A DNA stretch of 64,000 nt from Prevotella sp. (GTDB lineage Bacteria; Bacteroidota; Bacteroidia; Bacteroidales; Bacteroidaceae), in assembly GCA_016291495.1 (NCBI GenBank), contig JAEEXI010000001.1, positions 62,001-126,000 on the forward strand, written 5' to 3'. This document shows positions 8,647-16,340 of this stretch, one piece after another (position 1 is the first letter of the stretch; each line of letters opens with the position of its first letter). Position numbers and translations under genes: made by a program. The notes beneath the pieces were generated by a model. The model searched no databases. It saw nothing but the letters and a program-made list of their open reading frames with translations, and had not been told where the DNA came from.

Positions 8647-10191
8647 ACTATTTGGACCATAGCCGTCGTGATGGGACTCTCGTTCCTCGGACTCCTTTAC
8701 CTTCAGTTCTCCTATGTCGAGGAGATGGTGAAGATGAAGAAAGAACAGTTCGACGAGAGCGTGTACCGCAGTCTCTACCAGGCATCGCATAATCTGGAGA
8801 TGAACGAGACGAAGCGTTACTTGGAGAAGGATGTCAACGCCACGGAGCGTCGCGCCTTCACCGAGGATTCTGTCATGGTGGATGGCCTTGACGGTTCGAT
8901 TCGTCACTCCCACCAGTTTGCAGTCGCTGCCGACGACGGAACGGTCTATTCCTCTTTCCAGCTGAAGACTTTCGAGATGAAGCCTTCGTCTGTTCCCAAG
9001 GCGATGATCCTGCGAAAGGACAAGAACTCGCTGGCTGATGCCACCAAGACGATGCAGGAGATTGTGCGCCAGCGCTACGTCTATCAGAAGGCGTTGCTCG
9101 ACGAGGTGGTCTATAACATCCTGTATACTGCCAGCGACAAGCCGTTGAAGGAGCGCATCAATTTCCGCTTGCTGGACGGCGATATCCGTCAGGAATTGCA
9201 GAACAACGGCATCAACATTCCTTACCATCTCACCGTATCGACTACCGACGGGCGTGAGGTCTATCGCTGCTCCGACTATAGCGACGAGGGTAAGGAGTAC
9301 AACTACACGCAGTTGCTGTTCCGTAACGATCCGCAGTCGCGAATGGGCGTGCTGAGGGTCCACTTCCCGGAGATGGGAAGCTACATCTTCTCCTCCGTCC
9401 GTTTCATGATTCCGTCGTTGATATTCACCTTCGTCCTGCTGATCACCTTCCTCTTCACCCTCGTGGTGATATTCCGCCAGAAGCGCTATACGGAGATCAA
9501 GAACGACTTCATCAACAACATGACGCACGAGTTGAAGACGCCGATAGCCTCCATCTCGTTGGCGGCACAGATGATGAACGACGACAGCGTGACGAAGTCG
9601 GAGCAGATGACGAAGCACCTGGGCGGCGTGATAGCCGATGAGTCGAAGCGGTTGCGCTTCCTCGTTGAGAAAGTACTGCAGATGTCGATGTTCGACAAGA
9701 AGAGCGTCGTATTCAAGAAGAAGGAGCTCGACCTCAACGAGATGGTCGAGAACATCGCCTCGACGTTCTCCCTGCGCGTGGAGCATACCGGTGGTAAGAT
9801 CTATACGGAGATCGAGGCCGTCGATTCCGCCATCTATGTCGATGAGGTGCATTTCCAGAATGCCATCACCAACCTGATGGACAATGCCGTGAAGTACCGC
9901 AAGCCCGAGGAACCGCTCGACATCTACATCCGTACGTGGAACGACCACGGCCGACTGCTGCTGAGCATCCGCGACACGGGACAGGGCATCAAGAAAGAGA
10001 ACATCAAGAAGATCTTCGACAAGTTCTACCGCGTGCATACCGGCAACAAGCACGACGTGAAAGGCTTCGGTCTCGGATTGGCATACGTGAAGAAAGTGGT
10101 TGACCTGCACCAGGGCGAGATCAAGTGCGAAAGCGACCTGGGCAAGGGCACGAAGTTCACCATCTCACTGCCCATCATCAAAGAAAATTGA
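8635..10191 (+). CDS. rprX: Sensor histidine kinase RprX
   Basis: 518 aa inner-membrane sensor kinase. The N-terminus MKKSTIWTIAVVMGLSFLGL matches the B. fragilis RprX type as remembered. Helices at about 7-25 and 259-280 enclose a roughly 230-residue periplasmic sensor. The H-box NNMTHELKTPIAS gives phospho-acceptor His298; the N box (NLMDNAVKYR), DTGQGIK, KFYRVHTG and GFGLGLAYVKKV ATP-lid motifs follow. It should phosphorylate RprY, encoded 40 bp downstream. The start codon lies inside a 17-bp inverted repeat, and the -7 element is so close that the mRNA from it would be almost leaderless. Confidence 0.95.
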   Translation: MKKSTIWTIAVVMGLSFLGLLYLQFSYVEEMVKMKKEQFDESVYRSLYQASHNLEMNETKRYLEKDVNATERRAFTEDSVMVDGLDGSIRHSHQFAVAADDGTVYSSFQLKTFEMKPSSVPKAMILRKDKNSLADATKTMQEIVRQRYVYQKALLDEVVYNILYTASDKPLKERINFRLLDGDIRQELQNNGINIPYHLTVSTTDGREVYRCSDYSDEGKEYNYTQLLFRNDPQSRMGVLRVHFPEMGSYIFSSVRFMIPSLIFTFVLLITFLFTLVVIFRQKRYTEIKNDFINNMTHELKTPIASISLAAQMMNDDSVTKSEQMTKHLGGVIADESKRLRFLVEKVLQMSMFDKKSVVFKKKELDLNEMVENIASTFSLRVEHTGGKIYTEIEAVDSAIYVDEVHFQNAITNLMDNAVKYRKPEEPLDIYIRTWNDHGRLLLSIRDTGQGIKKENIKKIFDKFYRVHTGNKHDVKGFGLGLAYVKKVVDLHQGEIKCESDLGKGTKFTISLPIIKEN

Positions 10192-10231
10192 AAAAGAAAA
10201 CAATAATATTAACACTTAAACGAATAAGATT

Positions 10232-10930
10232 ATGGACGAAAAACTGAAAATTCTTCTTTGCGAAGATGACGAGAACCTTGGAATGCTGTTGCGTGAGTAT
10301 CTTGCAGCCAAAGGCTATATGGCAGAGCTCTGCCCCGATGGTGAGGCCGGATACAAAGCCTTCCTGAAAACAAAGTTTGACATCTGTGTGCTCGACGTGA
10401 TGATGCCGAAGAAAGACGGCTTCACACTGGCTCAGGAAATCCGTCAGGCCAATGCCGAGATACCCATTATCTTCCTGACCGCCAAGACGCTGAAGGAGGA
10501 TATCCTCGAAGGCTTCAAGATTGGTGCCGACGACTATATCACCAAGCCCTTCTCCATGGAGGAGCTCGTCTTCCGTGTAGAGGCCATCCTGCGCCGTGTA
10601 CGTGGCAAGAAAAACAAGGAGAGCTCCGTCTATCGCATCGGACGCTTCACCTTCGACACCCAGAAGCAGATACTCGTCATTGACGACAAGCAGACCAAGC
10701 TGACCACGAAGGAGAACGAGCTGCTGGCCCTGCTCTGCTCTCATACCAATGAAATCCTGCAGCGTGACTTCGCGCTGAAGACCATCTGGATTGACGACAA
10801 TTACTTCAATGCCCGCTCGATGGACGTCTATATCACCAAGCTACGCAAGCATTTGAAGGACGACCCGCAGATTGAGATCATCAACATTCACGGAAAGGGA
10901 TACAAGCTGATTGCTCCTGACGAGGAGTAA
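10232..10930 (+). CDS. rprY: Response regulator RprY (OmpR family)
   Basis: 232 aa. A receiver domain (acidic pocket Glu11-Asp12-Asp13, phospho-acceptor Asp55 in CVLDVMMPKKDG, Thr83, Lys105 in TKPF) is joined to an OmpR/PhoB winged helix (TTKENELLALL, RSMDVYITKLRKHL, IHGKGYKLIAP). It is the partner of RprX, 40 bp upstream in the same transcript. RprXY in Bacteroides affects tetracycline resistance gene expression and stress physiology. A strong hairpin terminator follows the gene. Confidence 0.96.
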   Translation: MDEKLKILLCEDDENLGMLLREYLAAKGYMAELCPDGEAGYKAFLKTKFDICVLDVMMPKKDGFTLAQEIRQANAEIPIIFLTAKTLKEDILEGFKIGADDYITKPFSMEELVFRVEAILRRVRGKKNKESSVYRIGRFTFDTQKQILVIDDKQTKLTTKENELLALLCSHTNEILQRDFALKTIWIDDNYFNARSMDVYITKLRKHLKDDPQIEIINIHGKGYKLIAPDEE

Positions 10931-10956
10931 CGTAAGTAAGGTCGAGCCACATTTCC

Positions 10957-10997
10957 CGCCAAGTTCATCATCTGTTTGATGTACTTGGCGTTTTTTT
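10957..10997 (+). terminator. Rho-independent terminator of rprXY
   Basis: Stem CGCCAAGT-t-CATCA / TGATG-t-ACTTGGCG (10957-10990) followed by seven T residues. Confidence 0.92.
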
Positions 10998-11125
10998 AGT
11001 GTATTTTTCGTGGGGTGAGGGTTTAAATATTGTCAGAGGGAGATGATATTTTTATACTCTAATTCCCAAAATTAGCAAAACTTGTTTCAAAATCTGCAAG
11101 AATTGCCTTAGGGGGTATCTTTTGC

Positions 11126-11156
11126 TTGGTGTTTTTGGTAGAATTGGCTATATTTG
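11126..11156 (+). promoter_or_regulatory. Promoter upstream of the broken AraC gene
   Basis: TTGG (11126-11129) and TATATTTG (11149-11156), 19-bp spacer. It drives only a 16-codon ORF (ATG 11178 to TAA) and then the AraC remnant and membrane protein. The rest of 10998-11240 is AT-rich with no gene. Confidence 0.65.
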
Positions 11157-11239
11157 TAACCAAACACTAAAAACAGTGATGTTATTATTAACCTGTGAAG
11201 ACAATAGTCAGACAATTATTTTAAACTAACCAAAAATAA

Positions 11240-11509
11240 AAAGAGCTTGCTCAGATTGTCGGAACCAACCGTTTCTATCTCAGCCAGTATTTCTCCAGTC
11301 AGGGCACGACCTACAATGCCTATATCAATGATTTGCGCATCGAGCATTTCACGAACATCTATAGCAAGGCTGTCGCTTCCAAGCGTCCCTTCACCGCCCA
11401 GCAGTTGGCCCTGGAGAGTGGCTTCCGCAATTATAATACCTTTAGCAGTGCCTTCAAACGCAAAACGGGTCTGTCGGTGACAGTCTGGTTAAAAGCCTAT
11501 GAAGGATAG
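11240..11509 (+). pseudogene. AraC-family regulator, 5'-truncated remnant
   Basis: From base 11240 an open frame of 89 codons encodes only the C-terminal AraC DNA-binding part: KELAQIVGTNRFYLSQYF (first helix-turn-helix), YINDLRIEHF, then QQLALESGFRNYNTFSSAFK (second helix-turn-helix, with the SGF..-..F..FK signature) and the end KTGLSVTVWLKAYEG before TAG. There is an in-frame TAA at 11237 and no start codon. The sensory half and first part of the DNA-binding domain are gone, while a good promoter survives upstream at 11126, so an internal deletion is likely. The membrane gene 24 bp downstream may have been its partner. Confidence 0.8.
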
Positions 11510-11533
11510 GAACTGTATCTTTAACAAATAATA

Positions 11534-12109
11534 ATGAGATTCTATGGAGACAAGATTCAAAAAAATGCCAAGGTTTTTGACATTGCCATATGTGCAGTGG
11601 CAGCTATACTCTCGGTGGGTATTATGCTGTATGGGGTATGGCACTTCGGACTGAACGAGACATGGCCTGAACTGGTGCTCAATATTTTCTACATTGCCTG
11701 TCTGATAATGATTGGAATGTACTTCTTCAACTCGCGCCATCTCACCACCCATCAGTTCAACTACTGGTGCTCCTTGTCGGTGGGCATGACGGTGTTGCTG
11801 CGCGACATTCTCTTTCCACCACCATTGGCCAACTTCCCCCTTCACTTGATGTGTTTCACCCTCTCGGTACTGCTCATCATACTGCTCACCTACTTCTATG
11901 CCCGTAAGGATTGGAAGAGCTATACCAAGAGCAACCTGTGGCTGATATGTGCTGTCGACATACTGATAGCCACCCTTTACAACATCGACATCATGTTTTT
12001 TGAAATTGCCGACGAGTACACAAACTGTATGCTGACTGAAATATGGATACGTCCCACTATCACCTATGGACTGGTAGCCTGTTTCGTGACGGAAGCAAAA
12101 GAGGAATAA
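11534..12109 (+). CDS. Six-helix membrane protein of unknown function
   Basis: 191 aa with about six hydrophobic helices (near 16-36, 46-64, 74-92, 100-122, 133-153 and 170-186) joined by short loops, and no catalytic motif I recognise. The start ATG 11534 gives MRFYGDKIQKN, a basic cytoplasmic tail before helix 1. It sits 24 bp after the AraC remnant and was probably co-transcribed with it. The AT-rich stretch that follows and the nearby IS element mark this as an accessory region. Confidence 0.75.
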   Translation: MRFYGDKIQKNAKVFDIAICAVAAILSVGIMLYGVWHFGLNETWPELVLNIFYIACLIMIGMYFFNSRHLTTHQFNYWCSLSVGMTVLLRDILFPPPLANFPLHLMCFTLSVLLIILLTYFYARKDWKSYTKSNLWLICAVDILIATLYNIDIMFFEIADEYTNCMLTEIWIRPTITYGLVACFVTEAKEE

Positions 12110-12303
12110 ATAACTTTTAAATATTGGAATCTGATGATTAAGATTTTATAATTACCGCCGGAAAACCATCAATTAATTTTTTGACTTAAATCCTTACCGC
12201 TTCCCGTTTATTGGTTATTTTGTGTTTTTTGTGGTATTCTTACAAGAAGACAAAAAATAGAGGAAATGTGAAATAATAGCCTAATATTCCGTCACACTTT
12301 TTC

Positions 12304-12377
12304 AAGCCTTAAAAAATTTATTTGTAAGCCTTAAAATTTTTGTTAGTAAGCCTTAAAACAGGTGTGTTTCAAGCCTA
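12304..12377. repeat. Four AAGCCT(TAAAA) repeats at 22-23 bp spacing
   Basis: AAGCC begins at 12304, 12326, 12348 and 12371. The first three continue as AAGCCTTAAAA and the fourth as AAGCCTAAGAA. Spacers are AT-rich and unlike each other. The period is close to two helical turns. The rest of 12110-12494 is AT-rich with no gene. Confidence 0.85.
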
Positions 12378-12521
12378 AGAAGTTTCAAAAGTATTTAAAA
12401 TCTCAGTTCTCATTGGTTTCAAACTTTCAAGCGTGTGCGCAAGAGAATTTTTGCGTTATATTATATAGATTATAAAAAATCAGGTATGTCAGGGTGAAGT
12501 GAACCCCAAAGTTTGGACGGA

Positions 12522-13313
12522 TTAAACACTATTGCTCATTTGGAATTGAGTCCGGTATTGTACTGGGCTCATTCCTTTTAGTCTGAGCTTTATTCTCTCA
12601 TTATTGTAATAGTCAATGTACTCTTTCAGGTCTTTTATGAAGACTTCCATAGATGTGTATTTGCCCGGATATAGCAGCTCTGACTTCATGATACCAAAGA
12701 AGTTTTCCATCATGGCGTTGTCCAAACAGTTGCCCTTACGAGACATGCTCTGGATAATACCATGCTTTTTCAGACTGTTCTGATAGGCTGCATGCTGGTA
12801 GTGCCAACCCTGATCAGAGTGCAATACGACGCCTTCAGGGAGGCCTACGTTCTCATACATCTGATTGAGCATATTGATTACCATTTCCAAGTTTGGCGCC
12901 TCTGTGATTGAATATGCAAGAATCTCGCCATCATACATGTCAAGTATCGGTGAGAGGAAAGCCTTACGTCCTTCTATCGTCACCTGAGTTACATTTGTAG
13001 CAAGCTTCTGGTAAGGCCTCTCAGCAGTGAAATCCCTGTCGATGATATTTGGAGCCGTCTTACCCACTTCTCCCTTATAGGAGCGGTATTTCACTTTCCT
13101 GACTTCGCTTTTCAGTCCAAGCTCATCCATAAGTTTCTTGACCGTTTTGTGATTGATAAGACGCCCATCATTACGGAGTTCCAGCGTTATACGCCTATAG
13201 CCGTAACGACCTTTATGTTTATGGAATATGTGGTATATCATATCTTTTACTTCCTTGTACTTGTCTTTTTTCTTGCCATGCTTGAGGTGATAATAGAACG
13301 TGCTTCGCGCCAT
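12522..13313 (-). CDS. IS3-family transposase OrfB (DDE domain, first Asp replaced)
   Basis: 263 aa from ATG 13313; the natural product is probably the OrfAB fusion. The HTH_21 segment (GRYGYRRITLELR) is followed by an rve integrase core. D167 in HSDQGWHY and E203 in DNAMMENFFG have the expected 35-residue spacing. Where family members read T-D-[VI]-T, this copy has LATNVTQV: Asn107 (codon AAT). All else, including the C-terminal YYNNERIKLRLKGMSPVQYR, is intact. Loss of the first carboxylate should abolish strand cleavage unless the sequence or alignment is misleading. Confidence 0.92.
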   Translation of the reverse strand: MARSTFYYHLKHGKKKDKYKEVKDMIYHIFHKHKGRYGYRRITLELRNDGRLINHKTVKKLMDELGLKSEVRKVKYRSYKGEVGKTAPNIIDRDFTAERPYQKLATNVTQVTIEGRKAFLSPILDMYDGEILAYSITEAPNLEMVINMLNQMYENVGLPEGVVLHSDQGWHYQHAAYQNSLKKHGIIQSMSRKGNCLDNAMMENFFGIMKSELLYPGKYTSMEVFIKDLKEYIDYYNNERIKLRLKGMSPVQYRTQFQMSNSV

Positions 13314-13360
13314 CTTCTTGAGCTCCAGCAGGACATCTAAGTCTGCATGCTCATTACGCC

Positions 13361-13897
13361 TTAGTTCTTCGATGGCTTGCGCCCAATCGCTCTGTTTTGG
13401 GCTTCTCTTTCCTCGACTAAGGCTCTCACTTTTTTTAGCAGGAGATTCTCCAGCCTTAAGCGTTCGTTCTCCTTGCGAAGGCGCTCATTCTCCTTCTCGT
13501 ACTCTTCTTTAGGAAGTCGCTTAACCATACGCTTACCAGTTTTAGAATGCCTGAATTTATGAGATTCCAGTGCTTCATATCCTTCCCTCTCAGCCAACTT
13601 AGCCCAAACACTTATCGTAGAGTTGGATATGTTGTATTTGACAGAAAGCTGGTACAAAGTTAAATTACTTTCCTTATATTCACGAACAATCTTGCATTTT
13701 TCTTCATATGACAACCTTCTTTTCTTGTGTCCAGGAGATTTTAGACCGTCAACACCTTGGAGTTTATAGCTCTCTAACCATTCGTAAAGAATGTGATGAC
13801 CTAAATGGAATCTACGAGAGACAGAACGAGCAGACTCTCCTTGGAATACAAATCCAATTGCGCATAACTTTTCTTCTAGACTGTAACTACGTTTCAT
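13361..13897 (-). CDS. IS3-family OrfA (helix-turn-helix protein)
   Basis: 178 aa. Two helix-turn-helix units (SARSVSRRFHLGHHILYEWL and LYQLSVKYNISNSTISVWAK) bind the IS ends; the C-terminal KENERLRKENERLRLENLLL is the leucine-zipper-like coil used for multimer contacts. The + strand T7 run at 13430-13436 reads as A_AAA_AAA_G in the gene. A -1 slip there leads, with no stop, into the frame of OrfB through a linker (SDWAQAIEELRRNEHADL), giving full-length OrfAB transposase. Without slippage, OrfA ends at 13361. Confidence 0.92.
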   Translation of the reverse strand: MKRSYSLEEKLCAIGFVFQGESARSVSRRFHLGHHILYEWLESYKLQGVDGLKSPGHKKRRLSYEEKCKIVREYKESNLTLYQLSVKYNISNSTISVWAKLAEREGYEALESHKFRHSKTGKRMVKRLPKEEYEKENERLRKENERLRLENLLLKKVRALVEEREAQNRAIGRKPSKN

Positions 13898-13983
13898 TTG
13901 AACCTTTAAGTTGTGTCCAACTTTCTGGGTTCACTTCAGGGATGTCCCCTGTGACATATCTCACTCGGAAAAACTCAAATATA

Positions 13984-14015
13984 TTTGGCTTTTCTCTCGT
14001 TTATCCGTATCTTTG
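13984..14015 (+). promoter_or_regulatory. Promoter for the Nudix-sdaA genes
   Basis: TTTGG (13984-13988), 19-bp spacer, TATCTTTG (14008-14015), 43 bp before the Nudix start. Confidence 0.8.
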
Positions 14016-14057
14016 CATACAGAATATGGCTGAAAACCGTCAAGTAATTTATCGATT

Positions 14058-14495
14058 ATGGCATATACCTACAATTATCCGAGACCGGCTGTTACGGCTG
14101 ATTGTGTTGTAATAACGAGGGAGGCAGATCCGAAGGTACTGCTTATCCAGCGAGGCTTTGACCCTTACAAAGGTTGCTGGGCATTCCCTGGTGGTTTCAT
14201 GAATATGGATGAAACTACGGAACAGTGTGCTATCAGAGAACTGGAGGAAGAGACAGGACTTCAATTGTCGGATATTCTTCAGATTGGAGCATACTCAAAG
14301 GTTGACCGTGACCCAAGAGGGAGGACTATCACTGTTGCTTATCTGGCCATCATCGACGAACCTATTGCTGTCACTGGTCAGGATGATGCTGCCAAGGCAG
14401 CATGGTGGCTATTGTCAGATTTGCCACAGCTAGCATTTGACCATGATGATATTATGCAGGATGCCATCAAGGTCTATCATCGACATAAAGCATAA
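14058..14495 (+). CDS. Nudix hydrolase
   Basis: 145 aa single-domain Nudix protein. The box GGFMNMDETTEQCAIRELEEETGL fits GX5EX7REUXEEXGU exactly, so the Mg-dependent pyrophosphohydrolase site is complete. The preceding PYKGCWAFPGGF resembles ADP-ribose/8-oxo-dGTP hydrolases, but the substrate cannot be fixed from the box alone. It has its own promoter at 13984 and is followed after 13 bp by sdaA. The IS element lies 119 bp upstream and does not appear to remove the promoter. Confidence 0.92.
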   Translation: MAYTYNYPRPAVTADCVVITREADPKVLLIQRGFDPYKGCWAFPGGFMNMDETTEQCAIRELEEETGLQLSDILQIGAYSKVDRDPRGRTITVAYLAIIDEPIAVTGQDDAAKAAWWLLSDLPQLAFDHDDIMQDAIKVYHRHKA

Positions 14496-14508
14496 AACGA
14501 ATTAGAAT

Positions 14509-15705
14509 ATGAAATCACTTAGAGAACTATTCAGAATCGGAAAAGGTCCGTCGAGCAGTCACACGATGGGACCAGACAATGCGGCACGAATCTATGCCAA
14601 GCGCCATCCCGAGGCGAAGAACTTCGAAGTAACTCTCTACGGCAGTCTGGCTGCCACGGGAAAGGGTCACATGACTGATGTTGCCATCATCGATGTGCTC
14701 AGTAAAATTGCTCCTGTGAATATCGTCTGGCAACCCAAGGAATTCCTGCCATTCCATCCTAACGGCATGAAGTTCACAGCTGACGGAGGCGACGATTGGA
14801 CGGTCTATAGCGTTGGCGGCGGTGCACTGTCGGAGGGCAAGGCTGAGGGTGACATGTTCGCAGCAGGCGGTGATTTCTATGAGATGAACAAGATGAAGGA
14901 CATCATGGCGTGGTGCAACAAGACGGGGCATGGCTACTGGGAGTATGTGGAACAGTGCGAAGGTCCGGAAATCTGGGAATTCCTGAAAGAAGTCTTCCAT
15001 ACGATGCAGGAAGCTGTGAAACGAGGCCTCGATGCAGAAGGTGCCCTGCCTGGTCCGTTGGGTCTGTCGCGCAAGGCTGTATCCTACTATGTGAAGGCAC
15101 AAGGTTACAATGAAGCCGCTCGTTACAGCGCCATGCTCTATTCCTATGCATTGGCTGTCATTGAGGAGAATGCCTGTGGAGGTACCATCGTGACGGCACC
15201 TACCTGTGGCAGTTGCGGCATTCTGCCTGCTGTACTCTATGAGCTCTACCACGACTTAAAATTCTCTGAGCAGCGCATATTGAGAGCCCTTGCTACCGCC
15301 GGACTCTTTGGCAACGTGGTGAAGCACAATGGCAGCATCAGCGGAGCGGAAGTGGGATGCCAGGGTGAGATAGGCGTAGCCTGCGCTATGGCCGCTGCAG
15401 CAGCTTGCCAGCTATGGGGAGGAAGTCCGAACCAGATAGAATATGCTGCTGAGATGGGATTGGAGCATCACCTCGGCATGACCTGCGACCCCATCTGCGG
15501 ACTGGTACAGATTCCCTGCATTGAGCGTAATGCCTTTGCTGCCGCACGTGCTGTCGATGCCACCTTCTACGCCATCAGTTCCGACGGCAACCACCGCATT
15601 TCCTTCGACCATGTGGTGCAGGTGATGAAGCGCACAGGCCACGACCTGCCATCGCTCTACAAGGAAACCAGCGAAGGTGGACTGGCATTGGAGTATAATG
15701 AGTGA
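14509..15705 (+). CDS. sdaA: L-serine ammonia-lyase, iron-sulfur type
   Basis: 398 aa, single-chain bacterial L-serine dehydratase that deaminates serine to pyruvate using a [4Fe-4S] cluster. The beta domain comes first (GPSSSHTMGPDNAAR near residue 13; LYGSLAATGKGHMTD), then the alpha domain with the cluster cysteines in TAPTCGSCG and CDPICGLVQIPC, and NHRISFDHV near the C-terminus. In the gut this enzyme feeds serine into pyruvate metabolism. It is 13 bp after the Nudix gene, likely in the same transcript. Confidence 0.95.
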   Translation: MKSLRELFRIGKGPSSSHTMGPDNAARIYAKRHPEAKNFEVTLYGSLAATGKGHMTDVAIIDVLSKIAPVNIVWQPKEFLPFHPNGMKFTADGGDDWTVYSVGGGALSEGKAEGDMFAAGGDFYEMNKMKDIMAWCNKTGHGYWEYVEQCEGPEIWEFLKEVFHTMQEAVKRGLDAEGALPGPLGLSRKAVSYYVKAQGYNEAARYSAMLYSYALAVIEENACGGTIVTAPTCGSCGILPAVLYELYHDLKFSEQRILRALATAGLFGNVVKHNGSISGAEVGCQGEIGVACAMAAAAACQLWGGSPNQIEYAAEMGLEHHLGMTCDPICGLVQIPCIERNAFAAARAVDATFYAISSDGNHRISFDHVVQVMKRTGHDLPSLYKETSEGGLALEYNE

Positions 15706-15763
15706 TGTAGAATACCTAGATGAAGCAAGAAGATAAAGACATATTATAAGTATCAATAAGACG

Positions 15764-16246
15764 ATGAAAAAGATGATGAAATGGGTGCTTGCCGCCACCC
15801 TCCTTTGCGGCTTTAATACAGTGGCATACGGCCAGAACTGTTGCTGCTGTTGTAAACAACATGATAACAACAATGGTGCACAGAAGGTAGAGAGTACAGA
15901 GCTGATCCGCACGTCGCAAAGCTGGGATGGGGTAGAGTTGCCCGACTATTTCAAGGGACGTCCCGAACTGGTGGCGGTGAAGTATGTGTTTCCCGCCGGA
16001 CAAAAACTGGGTTGGCACCACCATCCTGTGATGAACTACGGCATACTGGTGCAGGGCGAACTGACCATCATCGGTCTGGACGGCAAGGAGAAAGTAGTGC
16101 ATGAGGGTGAGCCTGTCGTAGAGATGGTCGGCACCATCCACCACGGCGAGAACCGAGGCACCAAAGATGTCATCCTCTATATGTTCTATCTCTCGCAGAA
16201 AGACATGCCCCTGGCTGTACAGCATCCGGAGGTGAAGAAGCCGTGA
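15764..16246 (+). CDS. Secreted cupin-domain protein with a five-cysteine run
   Basis: 160 aa. A signal peptide (MKKMMKWVLAATLLCGF...VAYGQ) would be cut just before NCCCCCKQHDN. The mature part is a single small cupin barrel: KYVFPAGQKLGWHHHPVMNYG (metal-ligand histidines) and GTIHHGENRG supply the usual His/Glu set. Cupins bind a metal and serve as dioxygenases, isomerases or binding proteins; the substrate is unknown. Five adjacent cysteines at the mature N-terminus are unusual and are not a lipobox. It ends at a terminator shared with gdhA. Confidence 0.87.
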   Translation: MKKMMKWVLAATLLCGFNTVAYGQNCCCCCKQHDNNNGAQKVESTELIRTSQSWDGVELPDYFKGRPELVAVKYVFPAGQKLGWHHHPVMNYGILVQGELTIIGLDGKEKVVHEGEPVVEMVGTIHHGENRGTKDVILYMFYLSQKDMPLAVQHPEVKKP

Positions 16247-16280
16247 GGGCAAAGCGATGCTTGCATCAGCCATAGAAAAA

Positions 16281-16305
16281 GGGGGCAACCATCGCGGCTG
16301 CCCCC
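16281..16305. terminator. Bidirectional terminator between the cupin gene and gdhA
   Basis: GGGGGCA (16281-16287) pairs with TGCCCCC (16299-16305). An A-run precedes it, serving the - strand, and an AT-rich tail follows. The two genes converge here. Confidence 0.8.
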
Positions 16306-16340
16306 TAATCAATAAATATTACTTATGATATTCAGGTATT

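Larger units (their letters stand above)
12495..13938 (-). mobile_element. IS3-family insertion sequence (IS150-like)
   Basis: A 1444-bp element with imperfect terminal inverted repeats of about 24 bp: TGAAGTGAACCCCAAAGTTT at 12495 and, on the other strand, TGAAGTGAACCCAGAAAGTT ending at 13938. It is flanked by GGG on both sides (12492-12494 and 13939-13941), a 3-bp target duplication typical of the family. It encodes OrfA and OrfB, fused by a -1 frameshift at an A7G run. The element interrupts an imperfect palindrome upstream of the Nudix gene. The putative first catalytic Asp of OrfB is Asn, so this copy may not transpose by itself. Confidence 0.93.

Noticed and set aside
8584..10110. 508-codon open frame on the - strand opposite rprX
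   Set aside because: It mirrors rprX codons; its Val/Leu/His-rich product has no motif, while the + strand has a complete histidine kinase.
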